This document shows positions 11,479 to 24,004 of a stretch of DNA of 64,000 bases, piece by piece. The notes beneath the pieces are model-generated. The model was not told the origin of the DNA and did not search any database. It saw only the letters and a list, made by a program, of their open reading frames with translations. Both the position numbers and the translations under genes were made by a program. The stretch lies in contig NC_092803.1 of NCBI RefSeq assembly GCF_040954645.1, forward strand, positions 16,431,230 to 16,495,229. The letters are read 5' to 3'. Position 1 is the stretch's first letter. Each line of letters begins with the position of its first letter. The stretch is from Diabrotica undecimpunctata. Lineage: Eukaryota > Arthropoda > Insecta > Coleoptera > Chrysomelidae.

Positions 11479-12090
11479 ATCCCATATTAGCCTACAAATA
11501 TCGAGAGCAAAATTCCTTCGCCGTTATTATTTTTGGTGAAAAATTGACGTACAATAGAGTTAAAGCACAATGTTTTTCGCTTGGGTAAGTATTTGGCGGT
11601 TATAAATCTCAATTATTAATTATTAATTACATGTAAGATTCATATAAGACTATATTTAAGATACTGTAGTATCCAACAAATAGTGCCGATATAAAAATGA
11701 TACGGATTTGGTAATTTGTATGCGATTTGTACCATAGCTACAATTTTAACCGTTGGTTTTTACCAGTGCGATATGATTATTCTTCTTCGAGTGTTATCTC
11801 CATTAATGGAGGTTAACTATTATTTTGACAAAACTTTTCATGTCCTTTCAGGCTCCTCTAAGTTCTTTAAAGCCTAGTCTGGTTCATTGTGATGTTTCTG
11901 ATTTCGGATCACTTTTATCTTCCAATGACATGCCATCTCTATGTGTAACACTTTATAATTAATGGAAAGATATAGTATTTTTCGTGTCTCAGTACATGTT
12001 TCAGTTAACTCATTGTACTTCTTTATCAATATTACAAGTTATTTCTCATTGTTTATTTGTTGCAGAACTTCTTGTATGTAGGCTTTAAAG
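11479..12090. other. Upstream region of trpl, no other feature recognised
   Basis: Non-coding sequence between the trpl promoter region and RTE copy E. It presumably holds trpl regulatory sequence near its left end. No protein-coding similarity is seen. Confidence 0.4.
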
Positions 12091-12093
12091 CCT

Positions 12094-13870
12094 GTTTCTT
12101 CTTCAATATTAGCCTCTTAAATTGTTTAAAATATCGCACAATCTTTTTCTTGGTCTGCCAATACTTCTTCGTCCATTTGGTGACTTATCTCGTGCTATTC
12201 GTACTATCCTTTCCTCTGCCATTCTACTAATGTGTTCGTTCCACTCCTGTTTCCGTTTTGTTACCCATCCATTTATGTCTTCTATATTGCATGTTCTTCT
12301 TATGTTTTCGCTTCTCTCCCTATCCAACTGATATTCGTCAGAGTATTTTCATCTCTGTTGTTTCTAGTAGTCGTCTCGTTTTAGATGTATCAGGTCTTTT
12401 CTCTGCCGTGTATGTTAATATAGGTCTAATTGCTGCTTTATAGATTCTTGTTTTTGTGTCTTGCCTTAGGTATTTATTCTTCCAGATTGTATCATGGAGA
12501 GATCCCGCCATATAACTTGCTTTTAAGCTTTAGTGTCGTACTTATTCTTCAACATATCCGTAACTAGTTATATCTATTTCCAGATATCTTAACCTTGCTT
12601 CCTGCTTTATTATGTTCCCATCAATTTCGATTTTACATCGTAGTGGGTATTTAGATGTTGTCATACATTTGGTTTTTTTCTGCGGGTATTATCATATTGT
12701 ATTCCTTGCCTGTTGTATTGAAGATACGTGTTAATCTTTGGAGCTCGTCTTCTGTCTCGACGATTAATGCGGCGTCGTATGCATAGCATAATATTTGGAT
12801 TTCTTTGTTTTCCATTCTGTAACCATGACCTTTACGTACTGCTTGTATTATTTCATCCATTGTTATATTAAAGAGAAGTGGGCTTAACGAGTCACCCTGT
12901 CTGACTCCGCTTTCTACTGGTATACACTGTGGTAATTTTCCATTTATCTTTGCCTGTTTTCGATTATGTAAGTAGATGTTTTCGATGGTTTGTATAATAT
13001 TGACTGGTATGTTTCTTTTATACAGTAGGTGTAAGACGTCTTCGTCCGACAACAAGGATCTGAATCCTTGTTGTTCATCTGATAAAGTTTTTAGTTTATT
13101 GATTTTGTTGGTTAGGACTTTTGTGGTAAGCTTAAGTGCGGTGTTCAGTAAATTTATATCTCTATAATTGTTGGGGTCTTCTTTATCTTCTTTTTTGAAA
13201 ATTGGTATTATTATGCTGTTTCTCCATGCGTCTGGTATCTTGCAGTGTTGCAAATATTAGTTTTTGTATAAGTTTTGTCATCTTTAGGGTTATACTTTCT
13301 CCTCCGTGTTTTAGAAGCTCGTTGGTTATTCCATCTAGTCCTGGTGACTTTCTATTTTTGAGTGAGTTTATGGCGATCTTTATCCTGAAAACTGATTTAT
13401 ATTTCGTGTCTTAATTCAGGTACGTTATTGTGTTGATTATTATTTTCCTTTCCTTTAAACAATTCCGTCAGGTATCTTTCCATTCGTTTGCTGGTATGTT
13501 ATTGTATTCCTTCAATTCTGACATTTCTTTCCGTTGGTTTCTTATAAATCTCCATATTTGTTTTTGCGTACCGTAGAAGTCGCTTTCCATTCTTTTTGTA
13601 AACTGTTCCTCGTGTTCATTTTTTCTTTCTTTCTTTCTTTCTTTCTTTTTCTTCTTACCAACTGCTTTGTTTCATTTCGTATTCTTCTATAGGTGTCTCG
13701 GGATTCTGGAATATTTGATGTTTTGTAGTTCGTGTAGGAATCTCGTTTCTCTTTACAATTCTGTTTTATTTCTTTTCTGAACCATGGTGTATGGTTGTTG
13801 TTTCTTTTGTTCAGTATGATTTTGCGTTTTCCTAGAGCTTCTATGTTGCTGCTTCTTCAATGTTGTTTTT
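12094..13870 (-). mobile_element. RTE-like retrotransposon copy E
   Basis: Minus-strand RT fragment with PDAWRNSIIIPIFKKEDK, DEQQGFRSLLS, VESGVRQGDSLSPLLFN and an altered catalytic box, where CYAYDAALIV replaces YADD. The C-terminus has EWNEHISRMAEER and GRRSIGRPRKR, then a GAAGAAG tail. It belongs to a different subfamily from B (GDSLSPLLFN, GHGYRMENKEI), shared with copy N at 40770. The right end near 13870 is approximate and no TSD was found. Confidence 0.75.
13621..13655. repeat. (CTTT)n microsatellite
   Basis: Six to seven CTTT/TTTC units followed by TTCTTCTT, inside the 5' part of RTE copy E. Confidence 0.85.
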
Positions 13871-13878
13871 AATGTTGT

Positions 13879-14030
13879 TTTTTTTGCCCTCCACCACCAC
13901 CCTCGCACCAACCTGGGGGGATTATGAGCGCGAGGACTGGGTGGATTAAGTAGCTCAGAAGCCCACAGCCGGTCCCAAGCCCGGATAAAAGAGGAGGGTT
14001 GATGGGCCAGATTAGTATCCTAAGATTTGT
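13879..14030 (+). mobile_element. Probable RTE 5' UTR fragment
   Basis: A GC-rich island in otherwise AT-rich DNA: CCACCACCACC, then CCTGGGGGGATTATGAGCGC and AGCCCGGATAAAAGAGGAGG. The CCCGGATAAA-GAGGAGGGTTG block resembles the 5' leader of insect RTE-type elements as I remember them. The orientation is plus, opposite to copy E beside it, so it is a separate remnant. Confidence 0.45.
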
Positions 14031-14400
14031 AAAAGAAAACAAGGCTCAAAGGCTCAAAGAACCGATATAAAAGCAGAACTTCTTAATTCCATAATATTCG
14101 TTCTAGGCCTACCGGTTTAACGTTGGTAATCTGAAATAATATGCCTTGGAAAGTTAAAGCTGTAAATTCATCCTCATCGTTTTATTTTTTACTGTGGTAG
14201 CAGTTTAAGATAGACTTTTTAATAATGATGCAAATCTATAATATAAGTTCTTATTTAATCTAGAGCTGTAAATAAACTGTGTAAACTAATAATATAATAA
14301 AATTGTGCTCCACTGTATAAACTATATCACTTTTATAAACTATGTTTTAAATTTATTGCAATAAACGAAGCCTAAAATAGTAATAATATGCCACGTGATA

Positions 14401-14600
14401 AATTAAATTAAGATGACGCCAACAAAGCTAAGGATGCTTCAAAACGGTGTCCCACAAGTCGAAGTTGCCAATATTTTCAATGTTTCGTAAAACACGGGAA
14501 CACCGAATACCGGAAATGTTGCTGAAAGACAAAAATTAGGTGGGCCTAGAAGTACTTTGGCTCGAGATGAGCGATATGTTACACAAATTGCGCTAATGTA
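14401..14600 (+). mobile_element. Tc1-like transposase N-terminal remnant
   Basis: Reading from 14412 gives MTPTKLRMLQNGVPQVEVAN-IFNVS then a stop, the helix-turn-helix DNA-binding start of Tc1-type transposases. A shifted frame then gives GGPRSTLARDERYVTQIAL, the usual GRPR-linker region. The rest of the transposase is absent. Confidence 0.6.
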
Positions 14601-16730
14601 GCCTTTTTTTATTGCACGAAGACTGTTATTCTGTTATTCGAAAATAAAAGAGAACACGGTTGGCACCCCATCTTAGTGTAAAATTTATAAAAATTTACCT
14701 TTTGATAATTACTCCAATGGAGCGTGTCCCTTCAAAATCGAGTATTAAGTTAAATTTTATCCACCAGTGTTTCTGGTAAAAATTTTAGTAAGTTGGGTAA
14801 TTATTACAATGATAACAATTCCAACACAACTTCGTTGGACCACTCCATAGTAAAATTACCACAACACTGACTGTACCTGTCCCTAGTCATGCCGAAACGG
14901 TTGTCGGGGTGATTACCTACTATACATCATCTTCCAACTTCTTTTGAGCCGTGTTAATTTACCGCCAAATGGGACTGGATACGCTGGCCATAAATAGGCA
15001 GTTTTTCCCTATCAAAGGGATCATAAACCATAATTATTGATGTAAAAATGGTATTCCACGTTGCGTTGGTTCCCGCGTCTTTTTCTATTATGTTTTTTCA
15101 ATTTGGTCACTCCACGTTCTGTCAGATAGCAGCTTTAGAGCGCCTTCAAGACGCCACTTCAAGATGTCACTGATTCCCTTGTTTCCACTTGAATTATTCG
15201 AAAACGTTTAAATACATTTGGTTTGACCGTTTTCTAAATTGAAGTTTTTTAAATCTTGCTTTTCATAGCATCATATTGAATAAAAACTAAAATCAAACTT
15301 AATTTTGGAGAGTCTTCAATACATGTCTTCTTTCATTATGAATTTCAATTTAGCAATTTTATCGATAATTTAAAAATCTTTATTTTTTGTTGACATATTT
15401 CAATTGTCATCTTTGAAGAATCATTTAAGAGGCTGGCATTCGATTTTGCTCATTCTATCTGCTGCGTCAACTACAATAAAATGGTCGGGTTCTGACACTC
15501 GTACCATAACCAAATTTTTTAATGTGTTTTTTTTTTGTGGAGTCCAATGTACAGTCCTTTTTGTGTTTTTTCGTGGATAAAGAAGAAAAAATAAAATAGA
15601 ACCAGCATTTTTCTTTAATTTTCTTGCCATATGATCTCTCCTAGTAGGATACTTAAATATTTGACGTAAGTGAATCATTGAATCATTGTTAAATTAAACT
15701 TAGTCATTTACATTATTGTTCTATTATAGCAGAGCTCTGAAGATGGCTTTGTAAACCGAAAGCTCTCAGCTAGGAATTAAAATTCTTTACGAACTTCAAA
15801 AATATTTCCCTTTTCCATCTTTTGGTTTATCATAAGTGTGAACAAAAACATATCAGTCTTTTTATTTCTAAAAAAGTTATTTAGACCGTTATTGTGTATT
15901 TAAAAGTTAAGAGAATGATGGCTATTCTACGCAAAAAATCGATATATTGAGGTAAACGAATTATTATCATTAATTTACTGTATATAACATATAAATAATT
16001 TTAATATCATACTATTTATGTTATTTCTATCACGTAGCTTCCATTTTAAGAAGCTTTTTCTATTTCCAATAATCAACTTCATGTGCTATTTTATATTAAA
16101 CTATTTCGAATTGAAATAAATACGCCCATGTCCATGAGTTACGCAGAATTTCTACTTTAAAATTAAACTAATTTCTTTTTATTACTATTTCATACATAAA
16201 GATGACGTATACCATAAAAAATTTTATAAATACCTCCAAAAGCTTTTCCAACGTTTCTGCAAATGTAACATGCCGCATTATAGTACTTTTCGTTTCAAAA
16301 ATATAGGCTTATGATTTTTAAATTTCAAAAGGAAAATTAAAGTTGATCGAAAGAATGGGCCGAATAAACTAACTATGTCTGATACATAAAATATTGAATA
16401 AAGATTAAGGGCATATTACCTGCACTTAAAATTTTATTAGATATAAAATACATTAAGATATTTGGCGTCTATGAACATGTCTTATAAAGTGTGTCCACAA
16501 AACTATTCCAAATAGAACACTAAAAATATCGTGTCGATTTATACAGCATTTCTTAATGATTGACAGCACTGTAGACTTAGTATATATTAGAAGAAAAAGT
16601 ATATATATAACCGAGCGATTCTAATTAGTTTACCAGTAAATATTAAAATTCTAATTCCACAGCAGGTGCACGTTTGTATTTTCAGGGACAACATTATGAC
16701 ATTCAATCTTACCGATTTATCTTAAAATCA
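14601..16730. other. Intergenic DNA, no gene recognised
   Basis: AT-rich sequence between trpl and trp. A minus-strand ORF of 85 codons at 15421-15678 (MIHLRQIFKYP...) matches no family I know. Near 15735-15765 a CTGAAGATGGCTTTG...CCGAAAGC string resembles a motif often seen near retroelement ends. Neither is assigned. Confidence 0.4.
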
Positions 16731-16734
16731 TCAT

Positions 16735-18535
16735 CATCAGTGGCATTACAGCTCGTTATGAGCCAAAGCCTTCTTCAAAACAATCTTCCATTCGCCCCTG
16801 TCTCTGGCAACTCTTCTCCATGCTTTAACTCCGATGCATTTTAGATCATCCTCTATGTTATCTTGATACCTAAGCTTTGGTCTTCCTCTGGCTCGTCTTT
16901 CCACTGGTCCTCTTCGGTCGAAAATTTTTCTGATCGTTGCATCTTCATCTCGCCTAATTACATGTCCTATCCATCGAAGGTGTGCTAATTTAATACATTT
17001 TACAACGTCAGATTTCCCAAAACTTCTGTATAGCTCAAAGTTGTAGCGCCTACGCCACAAACCCAGTTCTTGGACTCCTCCATATATTTTCCTTAGAATT
17101 TTAAACGTTTAAGCAATTTTTGGTCGTTCTGTGTAAGTGACCACGTTTCTGACCCGTATGTTAACACTGGCCTTATTAGTGTTTTATATATGGTCACTTT
17201 AACTTTTCTGGTAGTTTTGGGACCATCTGTTTCCTCAAGCCATAATAGCACTTATCGGCAAGCACTATTCTTCTTTTAATTTCCCCGCTAATATTGTTGT
17301 CTTTGGTCAGCAGCGAGCCCAGGTAGACGAAGGTGTCCACACCTTCCAGTTCCAGATCATCGATTAATAGTCTAGGTATCTGGTTGCCTGATCTAGTACA
17401 ATACATATACTTGGTTTACTGTGCGTTTATTTTTAATCCCATTGTCAGTACAGACGCCTTTAGTGATCGAAATGCTTCGATAAGAGATTTTGTGGACCTA
17501 GCAATAATATCTATGTCATCTGCATATCCGACCACTTGTACATATTTATTAAAGATGGTGCCATTCGTATTAATATGGCACTCTCGAATTACTTTTTCTA
17601 GTGCAAGGTCACTTGCGTCACTTGTAAGGACACGACAGTCCATCTCCCTGTCTCAGTCCATTTTTACAATGGAAGGGTCTTGAAAAGTCGTTTTGGATTC
17701 TGACTACATTCTCTACGCTTGTAAGTGTAAGTTCCGTTAGTTGAACAAGATGAAGCGGCATTTGAAATTCCACCATAGCCTGAAGAAGTTTTTGTCTGTT
17801 GACTGAGTCGTATGTGGCTTTGAAATCCACGAATATATGGTGGGTGTCGACTCCGAACTTAAAATTTTTCTCAAGAATCTGCCTGACTGAAGATTTGATC
17901 CGTTGTTGATTTATTGGGTCGGAAATCGCTCTGGTAGTTCCCAACTATTTGTTCAGCATAGGGGATCAATCTTCTGTACAATACGTTGGACAATACTTTA
18001 TATGCCACGTTAAGTAGGGTGATGCCTCTATAGTTATAACACACCATCATATCTCTCTTTTTGTGAAGAGGGTGCATTACACCTAATTTCCAATCCGCGG
18101 GCGTTTCCTTCCGTTGCCAGATTTCGGTTACTAATTTATGCATGTGTTTAAAAAGGGTGTAACCACCATTTTTAAAGAGTTCGGCAGGAAGATTGTCCAA
18201 ACCGGGGTCTTTGTTATTTTTCAGTTTTGAAATGGCTTTTCTAATTTCTTCTTCAGTGTGGGGCGGCTCTTGAGCGTTTTCTTCACGGCTGTCGCTAAGC
18301 AGTTTTTCAAAATGATTTGCCCATCTGTTTAGTATCTGTTCTTTGTCACTAATTACATGTCTTTACTCTGTCTTTACTCTGTCTTTACATGCTGTTATTC
18401 TGGGTTTGAATTCTTTTCTGCAGCTATTTATCTTCTGGTAGAATTTTCGCGAGGTTTTTCTATTGTGGTGGTTAACAATCTCGTTTAGAGCGTTTTCGTA
18501 TGGCTTTTTCTTTTTCCTTCTAAACGTTTATGGGA
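16735..18535 (-). mobile_element. RTE-like retrotransposon copy F
   Basis: Minus-strand RT and C-terminus. Motifs are NLPAELFKNGG, GVMHPLHKKRD, YRGITLLNVAYKVLSN, FVDFKATYDSVNR, GLRQGDGLSC, VGYADDIDIIAR, FVYLGSLLTKDN, LRWIGHVIRRDED and RARGRPKLRYQDNIEDD, ending HNEL then stop and a GATGATGATGA tail at 16735. The YADD box is intact but the frame is broken in several places. No clear TSD was found. It lies between the two channel genes. Confidence 0.82.
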
Positions 18536-18715
18536 GGAGCAAATATGAGATGATGCACTTGCCGAATATGTCTATTTAGAAATTTACATCCTTAAATTTA
18601 AATTGACAGGTAGGTATGTATTGTATTGTATGACGAAGACCTCCTGGGGTTACGAGAACTTGGCGCATTTTTACTAAATCGGGGGAAGTTTTTGAAGATT
18701 TCCAGGTACTGTTTT

Positions 18716-20150
18716 AAAACCGTTGCATCTTCTTCAAGTGCCATCTTCGTTCCGAAGGTTGGCGATCATCAGGGCTATACGTATTTTCGAAACTGCTGAC
18801 CGAAACAATTCGTTGCTGCTACAGCTATACCATTCCCGTAGATTCTTTAGCCAGGAGTTTCGTCTTCTTCCTATGGACCTTTTTCTTGCTATTTTCCCTT
18901 GCATAATTATTCGGAGCAGTTCATATCTTTCGCCTCTTGTAATGTGTCCCAAGTATTGCAGTTTTCGTTTTTTGATCGTAAATATGACTTCCTTTTCTTT
19001 ATTCATTCTTCTCAAGACCTCGACATTTGTGACTCTCTCGGTCCATGATATTCTCAGGATTCTGCGATACATCCACAGTTCAAATGCCTCTATTTTTTGG
19101 TATCAATCTTTTTCAACGTCCATGACTCCATTCCGTAGAACAGCACAGAAAGTACGTAACATCTCATCAGGCGAAGTTTCATTTCAAGGCTCAAATCTCT
19201 TCCGCAGAACACTCTCTTCATTTTAGTGAATATGGATCTGGCTTTTTCTATTCTTATTTTGATTTCTGCTGAGCTATCGTTGTCTTCATTTATAAAAGTG
19301 CCTAAATATTTGTATTTGCTAACTCGATCGATAATTTCATTGTGTAAATATAAATTTTGGACATTTTGTGTTGATTTCGATATTACCATAAATTTAGTTT
19401 TCCTTATGTTCAAAGATAGTCCATATTCTTCGCTGTAGTCTGCTATCTTATTCACCAATGTCTGTAGCTCTTCAAGTGTTTCTGCGATCAGAACGGTGTC
19501 GTCGGCAAATCTCAGATTGTTTATTCTAACACCATTTATTTTAATACCTACGGATTGCTCAGAGAGTGTTCTATTCATTACGTCTTCGGAATAGAGATTA
19601 AACAGGGTTGGTGACAGTATACACCCTTGTCTCACACCTCGCTTTATTTCGATTTCTTCAGTGGTATTATTCTCTACTCTCACTACTGCTTTCTGATTGT
19701 AGTACATATTTGCTATTAGTCGGATGTCTCGTTTATCTAAATTCTTTTCTGTCAGGAGTCTGATTAGGTGATCATGCCGCACTTTATCAAAGGCCTTGTT
19801 GTAATCTATGAAACACATGAATACATCTTGATTTATGTCAAGACATCTTTGAGACATAACTTCAGTGCAAACAACGCCTCTCTTGTTCCAAGTCCATTTC
19901 GGAATCCAAACTGGGTATTATATTTTCAGAAATATTTTCAGTACATGGCTCATCAGACTGATTGTACGGTAATCACTGCATTGTTTGGCATTTATCTTTT
20001 TTGGTATAGTAACAAAGGTGGATAAAAGCCATTCTTGTGGTATTTTTCCTGATGTATAAATGCTATTGAAAAGTTTAACCAAAATGTGAATCGAGTCTTT
20101 TTCTATTAGTTTAAGGATTTCCGTTTAAGGATTTCCGAAAACCGTTGCAT
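18716..20150 (-). mobile_element. RTE-like retrotransposon copy G, 5'-truncated, with 13-bp TSD
   Basis: The body is 18729-20137, flanked by AAAACCGTTGCAT at 18716-18728 and 20138-20150. A 255-codon intact stretch (19857-19090) carries the RT palm: [48 protein letters not shown] and YKYLGTFINEDND. The C-terminus ([24 protein letters not shown]) follows after a frame break. The tail is GAAGAAG-like. Confidence 0.88.
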
Positions 20151-20980
20151 ATTCATGTGTAAAATAATATAACCACAAAACATTTTTATATATTAGACGA
20201 CAAGATGGGCCCCTGATATATTGGGGCCCCTTGCAAGCTTCATGCTGCGGGGGCCTCTATTACGCCTCTAATGAAAGGGAAGAATTTTCAATTAACAATA
20301 CTGAAAGGACAATATTGTGAAAACATTTTGATTTTAGGATTTGATTTTCATATTAAAATCTGCCTTTTTAAGGATATAATTAATTTGAATCCTAATACGT
20401 TTTCTCTAAAGTATATAAAATGACACATTATAATATTTGATAATCTATAAGAAGGTATTAAAAAAGTAGGACTCATTGGGTGACCTTTGCATTACAAGTA
20501 TATACCTCTTCATACGTTATGTACTCTTACACTTGTCCCTCAAAATATTCGCTGAAACCACAGAAAAAACTCGGCTAATCTCAGGATTATAACCCATTTT
20601 AGCAATCGATCTGGTAAATATTAATTCAATTAAGGACCTGTAATCGACTGAGATGGCACTTGAAGGGTTTTTGTATTTTTATTTGTCTCTTGTTATCTAT
20701 CATATTCAGTCTATAAGTGACTTAGTGACATTGATGTGATCTTGGAGTGATGGCTTGAAATGTTTGTGCTCGGAGCACACATATATTAAATAAGTAAGTT
20801 ACTCCGATCAAACGAGATAACAAAAAAATATTTGTAACGAATATATCTAAATCGTATTTATTTGTGAGTAGTGAAATTGTATCTGGTATAAGTTTTTATG
20901 TATCAACCACACAAAAAGAATACAATCGTTTAACATAAAAAGTGCTTTTGTTAAAGAGTTCAATTTTTACCCTAACATGA
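20151..20980. other. Intergenic DNA, nothing firmly recognised
   Basis: A short GC-rich inverted repeat (GGGCCCC...GGGGCCC) occurs near 20208-20230 in AT-rich surroundings and may be a transposon end. No coding similarity is seen. Confidence 0.35.
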
Positions 20981-20984
20981 ACCG

Positions 20985-21320
20985 CTTCTTCTTCTGCTTC
21001 ACTGTTTTTAATCCGCGAACTGACTGTTCAATCTTCGCTATTTTTTAAACAATCACAGCTGCATTTTTTAGGTCGCCCAATACTTTTTAGCCCTATTGAT
21101 GATGTGTTAACCTGATCTATTTTGGACTGCATTCTAATGCTTTCGTTTATTCCAATGTTATCAATTCTTCTTAGTATTTTTATCTCATTTGTGTCCATTA
21201 TTCGTTTTGTTCTACTTGAGCCAGGTCTTGTTTCTGTAGTGTACGTCATAATTGCGATGTATTCATGTCTTAGCTCTAATTTTAGAGACTTTAGTTTTCA
21301 TATCTATATCAAACTGTGTA
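20985..21320 (-). mobile_element. RTE-like 3' fragment
   Basis: Minus-strand reading gives RTKRIMDTNEIKILRRIDNI, SKIDQVN and GRPKKCSCDCLKNSED, the C-terminal region of the E/N subfamily, with a GAAGAAGAAG tail at 20985-21000. The RT domain is absent. Confidence 0.6.
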
Positions 21321-21342
21321 AATTTCCATATAGTACAGACAC

Positions 21343-23370
21343 GTTAATCCGAACGGAATCGGGGAAACGGGTTGTTCGGATTATCGCCTCGTACGGATTA
21401 CCTATGACTTTTTTATGGGAGAAGAAAAACTGCAAAACACAATGAAAATGACTGAAAATGCTTTATGTATATTAATAAAATATTATATTATACAAATATA
21501 TATACAAACATATTTAATAAATACATCTATATAAATTTCAATGGGAGCAGTAAAAAAATCTGTAATTTGTTTCTGGACGCTAGTCTCGACGTGCTGATCA
21601 AACGATCTGTCTCTTATCCGCCTCAGCATCATCATCTCCTCGCTGCTGTTGGGGTTGTCTTCTTCCCAACTGATTGCCATGTTCAGGGCTTTAACAGCTT
21701 CAACAGCAGAAGTTTTTGAAGCAGATGGATCATCATCGACATCCTCCTCTTCCGTTTCTTCATTTTGAATGTCCCTTACAATTTCTTTATCCGTAAGCAT
21801 TTCTTGGGTGCCAATTTCTTTGTCACAGCCACCTAATGCCCATTCTCGAACCGCAGATTCAGTAATTATTGTCGTGTTTTGTCTTGAGCCAGCTGAGCGA
21901 CAAGGGGGCTTAGAATGATGTATTTTTCGTTGGATGAAGAGTTGTCAACAACCATTAAGTTCGGGCTTAAGTTTTTCAAGAAAGTTGAATGAAATGGATG
22001 ACCAACAATTTGCCAAATTGAAAATGACGTCCTTGAGAATAACTTTCTTCAAAGCTACTACCAGATCCGTTTCACTTTGCTCGTCAGCAGGAATGTTGGA
22101 GAGTAAAGCGTTTCGATAGCATAGTTTTATGTTCTGGATGACATTCTGGTCCATTGGTTGAATCATACTTGTCGTGTTGGATGGTGAGAACATGGCAAAA
22201 ATTTTACCATCTTCAATACGAAGTTCATCAACGGATATATAACCAGGACAGTTGTCCAGCAGCAACACTGCCTCCTGAGGAAGGTTCACACGTGCAGTGA
22301 CGACGAACATAATTTTTTTTTTTGATAACTAAAAATAAGTTGATTTGATTTATCAGTGGCTTTTGTAATATCTAGTTTATTTTGGTTTATTAAAGAAAAG
22401 CAGAAAATGCCGAGGCATAATATATTTTTTAATATGGACATGTGCGATATGATTGTTATTTATTGTCAGCAACACTTTAACTTGCGTGCAGCGAAAAGTG
22501 AATATTTAAAAAGTTACCCAAACAGGCTACAATCTAATTACCAAACCTTTAAACATCTAGTTTGGAATTTAGGCGAAAGTGGTTCATTTTATCCTAAACG
22601 TGACAACTTATGCCAACCGAAAATCATTACGTCTGATCAAGATATCCAGCGTTACTAATCAGCAGAACTTTAGTTTTAAAAATCCCATACCATGAGCATT
22701 TTGACCCTTACCATTTTATACCTGTGGAAAATCTATTACCAGCAGATTTACCTTTAAGATGTAGATCAATGATGATATCCACAACAGACAAAATCTTGAC
22801 TACTCTTTCATCGATAGAATATTGTTTACGGATGAAGCTATATTTACACTGCCTTCTGAGGAAGGTTCACACGTGCAAGATGACGACGAACATCAGGGAC
22901 GAATTCAGTTTTGAACCAATCCAAGAACAAATCTATAGTCACCCTTGCACGAGTCTTTTTAGCCGTCCCCACAACAAGCAAACGAAGTTTTGTGAGTACC
23001 TGAAGCATCTGCACAAAACATAAGAGGGATTCTTTCTTTTATAATTTTTCAACCAGGAGCGTTCTTTTCTTAAGATAACACCAATGTGTGGTCTGGTAAC
23101 ATGCTCCACAATAACGACTTTCATCTGCATTGGAAATTTGCTCAGGTGTCAAATTGTTTTTAATCACAAGTTATTTAAATGCAGTTCGGAAGAGTTCGAT
23201 GCCATCGGCATTACTCGAAAGTTTCTCACCCGTAATTTTGATATGTCTAACTCTATGACGTCGTTTGAAGTTGTCCAACCAACCCTTACATGCGCTAAAA
23301 GCTTGGTGATTTGGTGACATTTTACGATGGAAATGACGGGATTTTCCACACAACATTTCAACACTCATCG
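21343..23370 (-). mobile_element. pogo/Tigger-type DNA transposon 1, interrupted
   Basis: Minus-strand CENPB/HTH-plus-DDE transposase in pieces. The second HTH has CKGWLDNFKRRH and ITGEKLSS. The first catalytic Asp is in ISNADESRYCG and the second in VLLLDNCPGYIS. The third is in SMIQPMDQNVIQ, followed by the acidic C-terminal tail to a stop at 21483. Frameshifts separate the HTH from the DDE core, and a 535-bp insert (22311-22845) splits the DDE core between the first and second Asp. A short inverted repeat at 21343-21387 (GTTAATCCGAAC / GTTCGGATTATC) may belong to the left terminus. All three Asp residues are still readable. The right end is not defined. Confidence 0.8.
22311..22845 (+). 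mobile_element. Mariner-like (DUF4817-type) transposase fragment inserted in Tigger 1
   Basis: Plus-strand ORF from 22407 encodes a helix-turn-helix (DMCDMIVIYCQQHFNLRAAK, YLKSYPNRLQSNYQTFKHL) and, in a later frame, FIDRILFTDEAIFT, the first Asp of a mariner-like DDE core. It then ends abruptly. The fragment starts with a T12 run and is flanked by 46-48-bp near-identical direct repeats of Tigger sequence (22265-22310 and 22846-22893). Confidence 0.65.
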
Positions 23371-23737
23371 AAACGGTACGTTATATAAGGAACATTTTTC
23401 GAATTGTTGATAGATGGAGATAGAATCGGAAAATCCAAATTATCTTGATACCCTAGGAAAATTATGGGAACGGTTTAATATATTAAGAAATATACTTCCA
23501 AATGAAAAATCTTTTAAAAATCTATCGATTGGCGCTAAATACGACCTCGCATAACCACTCACTGTGGGTGGGGCAATGGGCAAGTTTGAAATCTTAAATA
23601 AAAAACTAAATTTGTTATGGCAGATTAGGATTCTATGTGCAACAGTAAACAAGTTTTGTTTGATTTTTTTTTGATTGGCGCTGTAATCACAAAAAAAAAT
23701 ATACAGATTAGAAGTTTGCAAGCTAATTTTCATGGTA

Positions 23738-23937
23738 CTCATCATCATCATCAATGGCGCTACAACTCTTCGTGAGTCTTTGCCCCGTTTACTATTGCCT
23801 TCCATGTTTGTCGGTCCTGTGCCAGTAATTCCCATTGTCGCACTCCAATTTTCTCTAGATCTTCTTTGACTGCATCTTTCCACCTTTTTCTAGGCCGCCT
23901 ACAGACCTTCTTTCCTTCTTTTCCGGTAGGAATCTAT
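23738..23937 (-). mobile_element. RTE-like 3' end, same family as copy D
   Basis: The minus strand encodes, in broken frames, the equivalent of [42 protein letters not shown], followed by a TGATGATGATGA tail at 23740-23752. It lies downstream of Tigger 1 on the same side of the trp start. Confidence 0.7.
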
Positions 23938-23954
23938 GGAGATTCCTACCGGAA
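23921..23954. repeat. Perfect 15-bp inverted repeat with 4-nt loop
   Basis: TTCCGGTAGGAATCT, then ATGG, then its exact reverse complement AGATTCCTACCGGAA. It sits at the broken upstream edge of the RTE 3' fragment. Such a tight perfect fold-back is typical of a template-switch event, though a role cannot be excluded. Confidence 0.9.
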
Positions 23955-24004
23955 TTCCTTTTAGTCTAAGCCGCAGATTCATCTAGAATTTTAAACTGCT
24001 GCGT

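Noticed and set aside
15421..15678. 85-codon minus-strand ORF as a gene
   Set aside because: No recognisable family, no splice or promoter context, and ORFs of this size are common by chance in this sequence.
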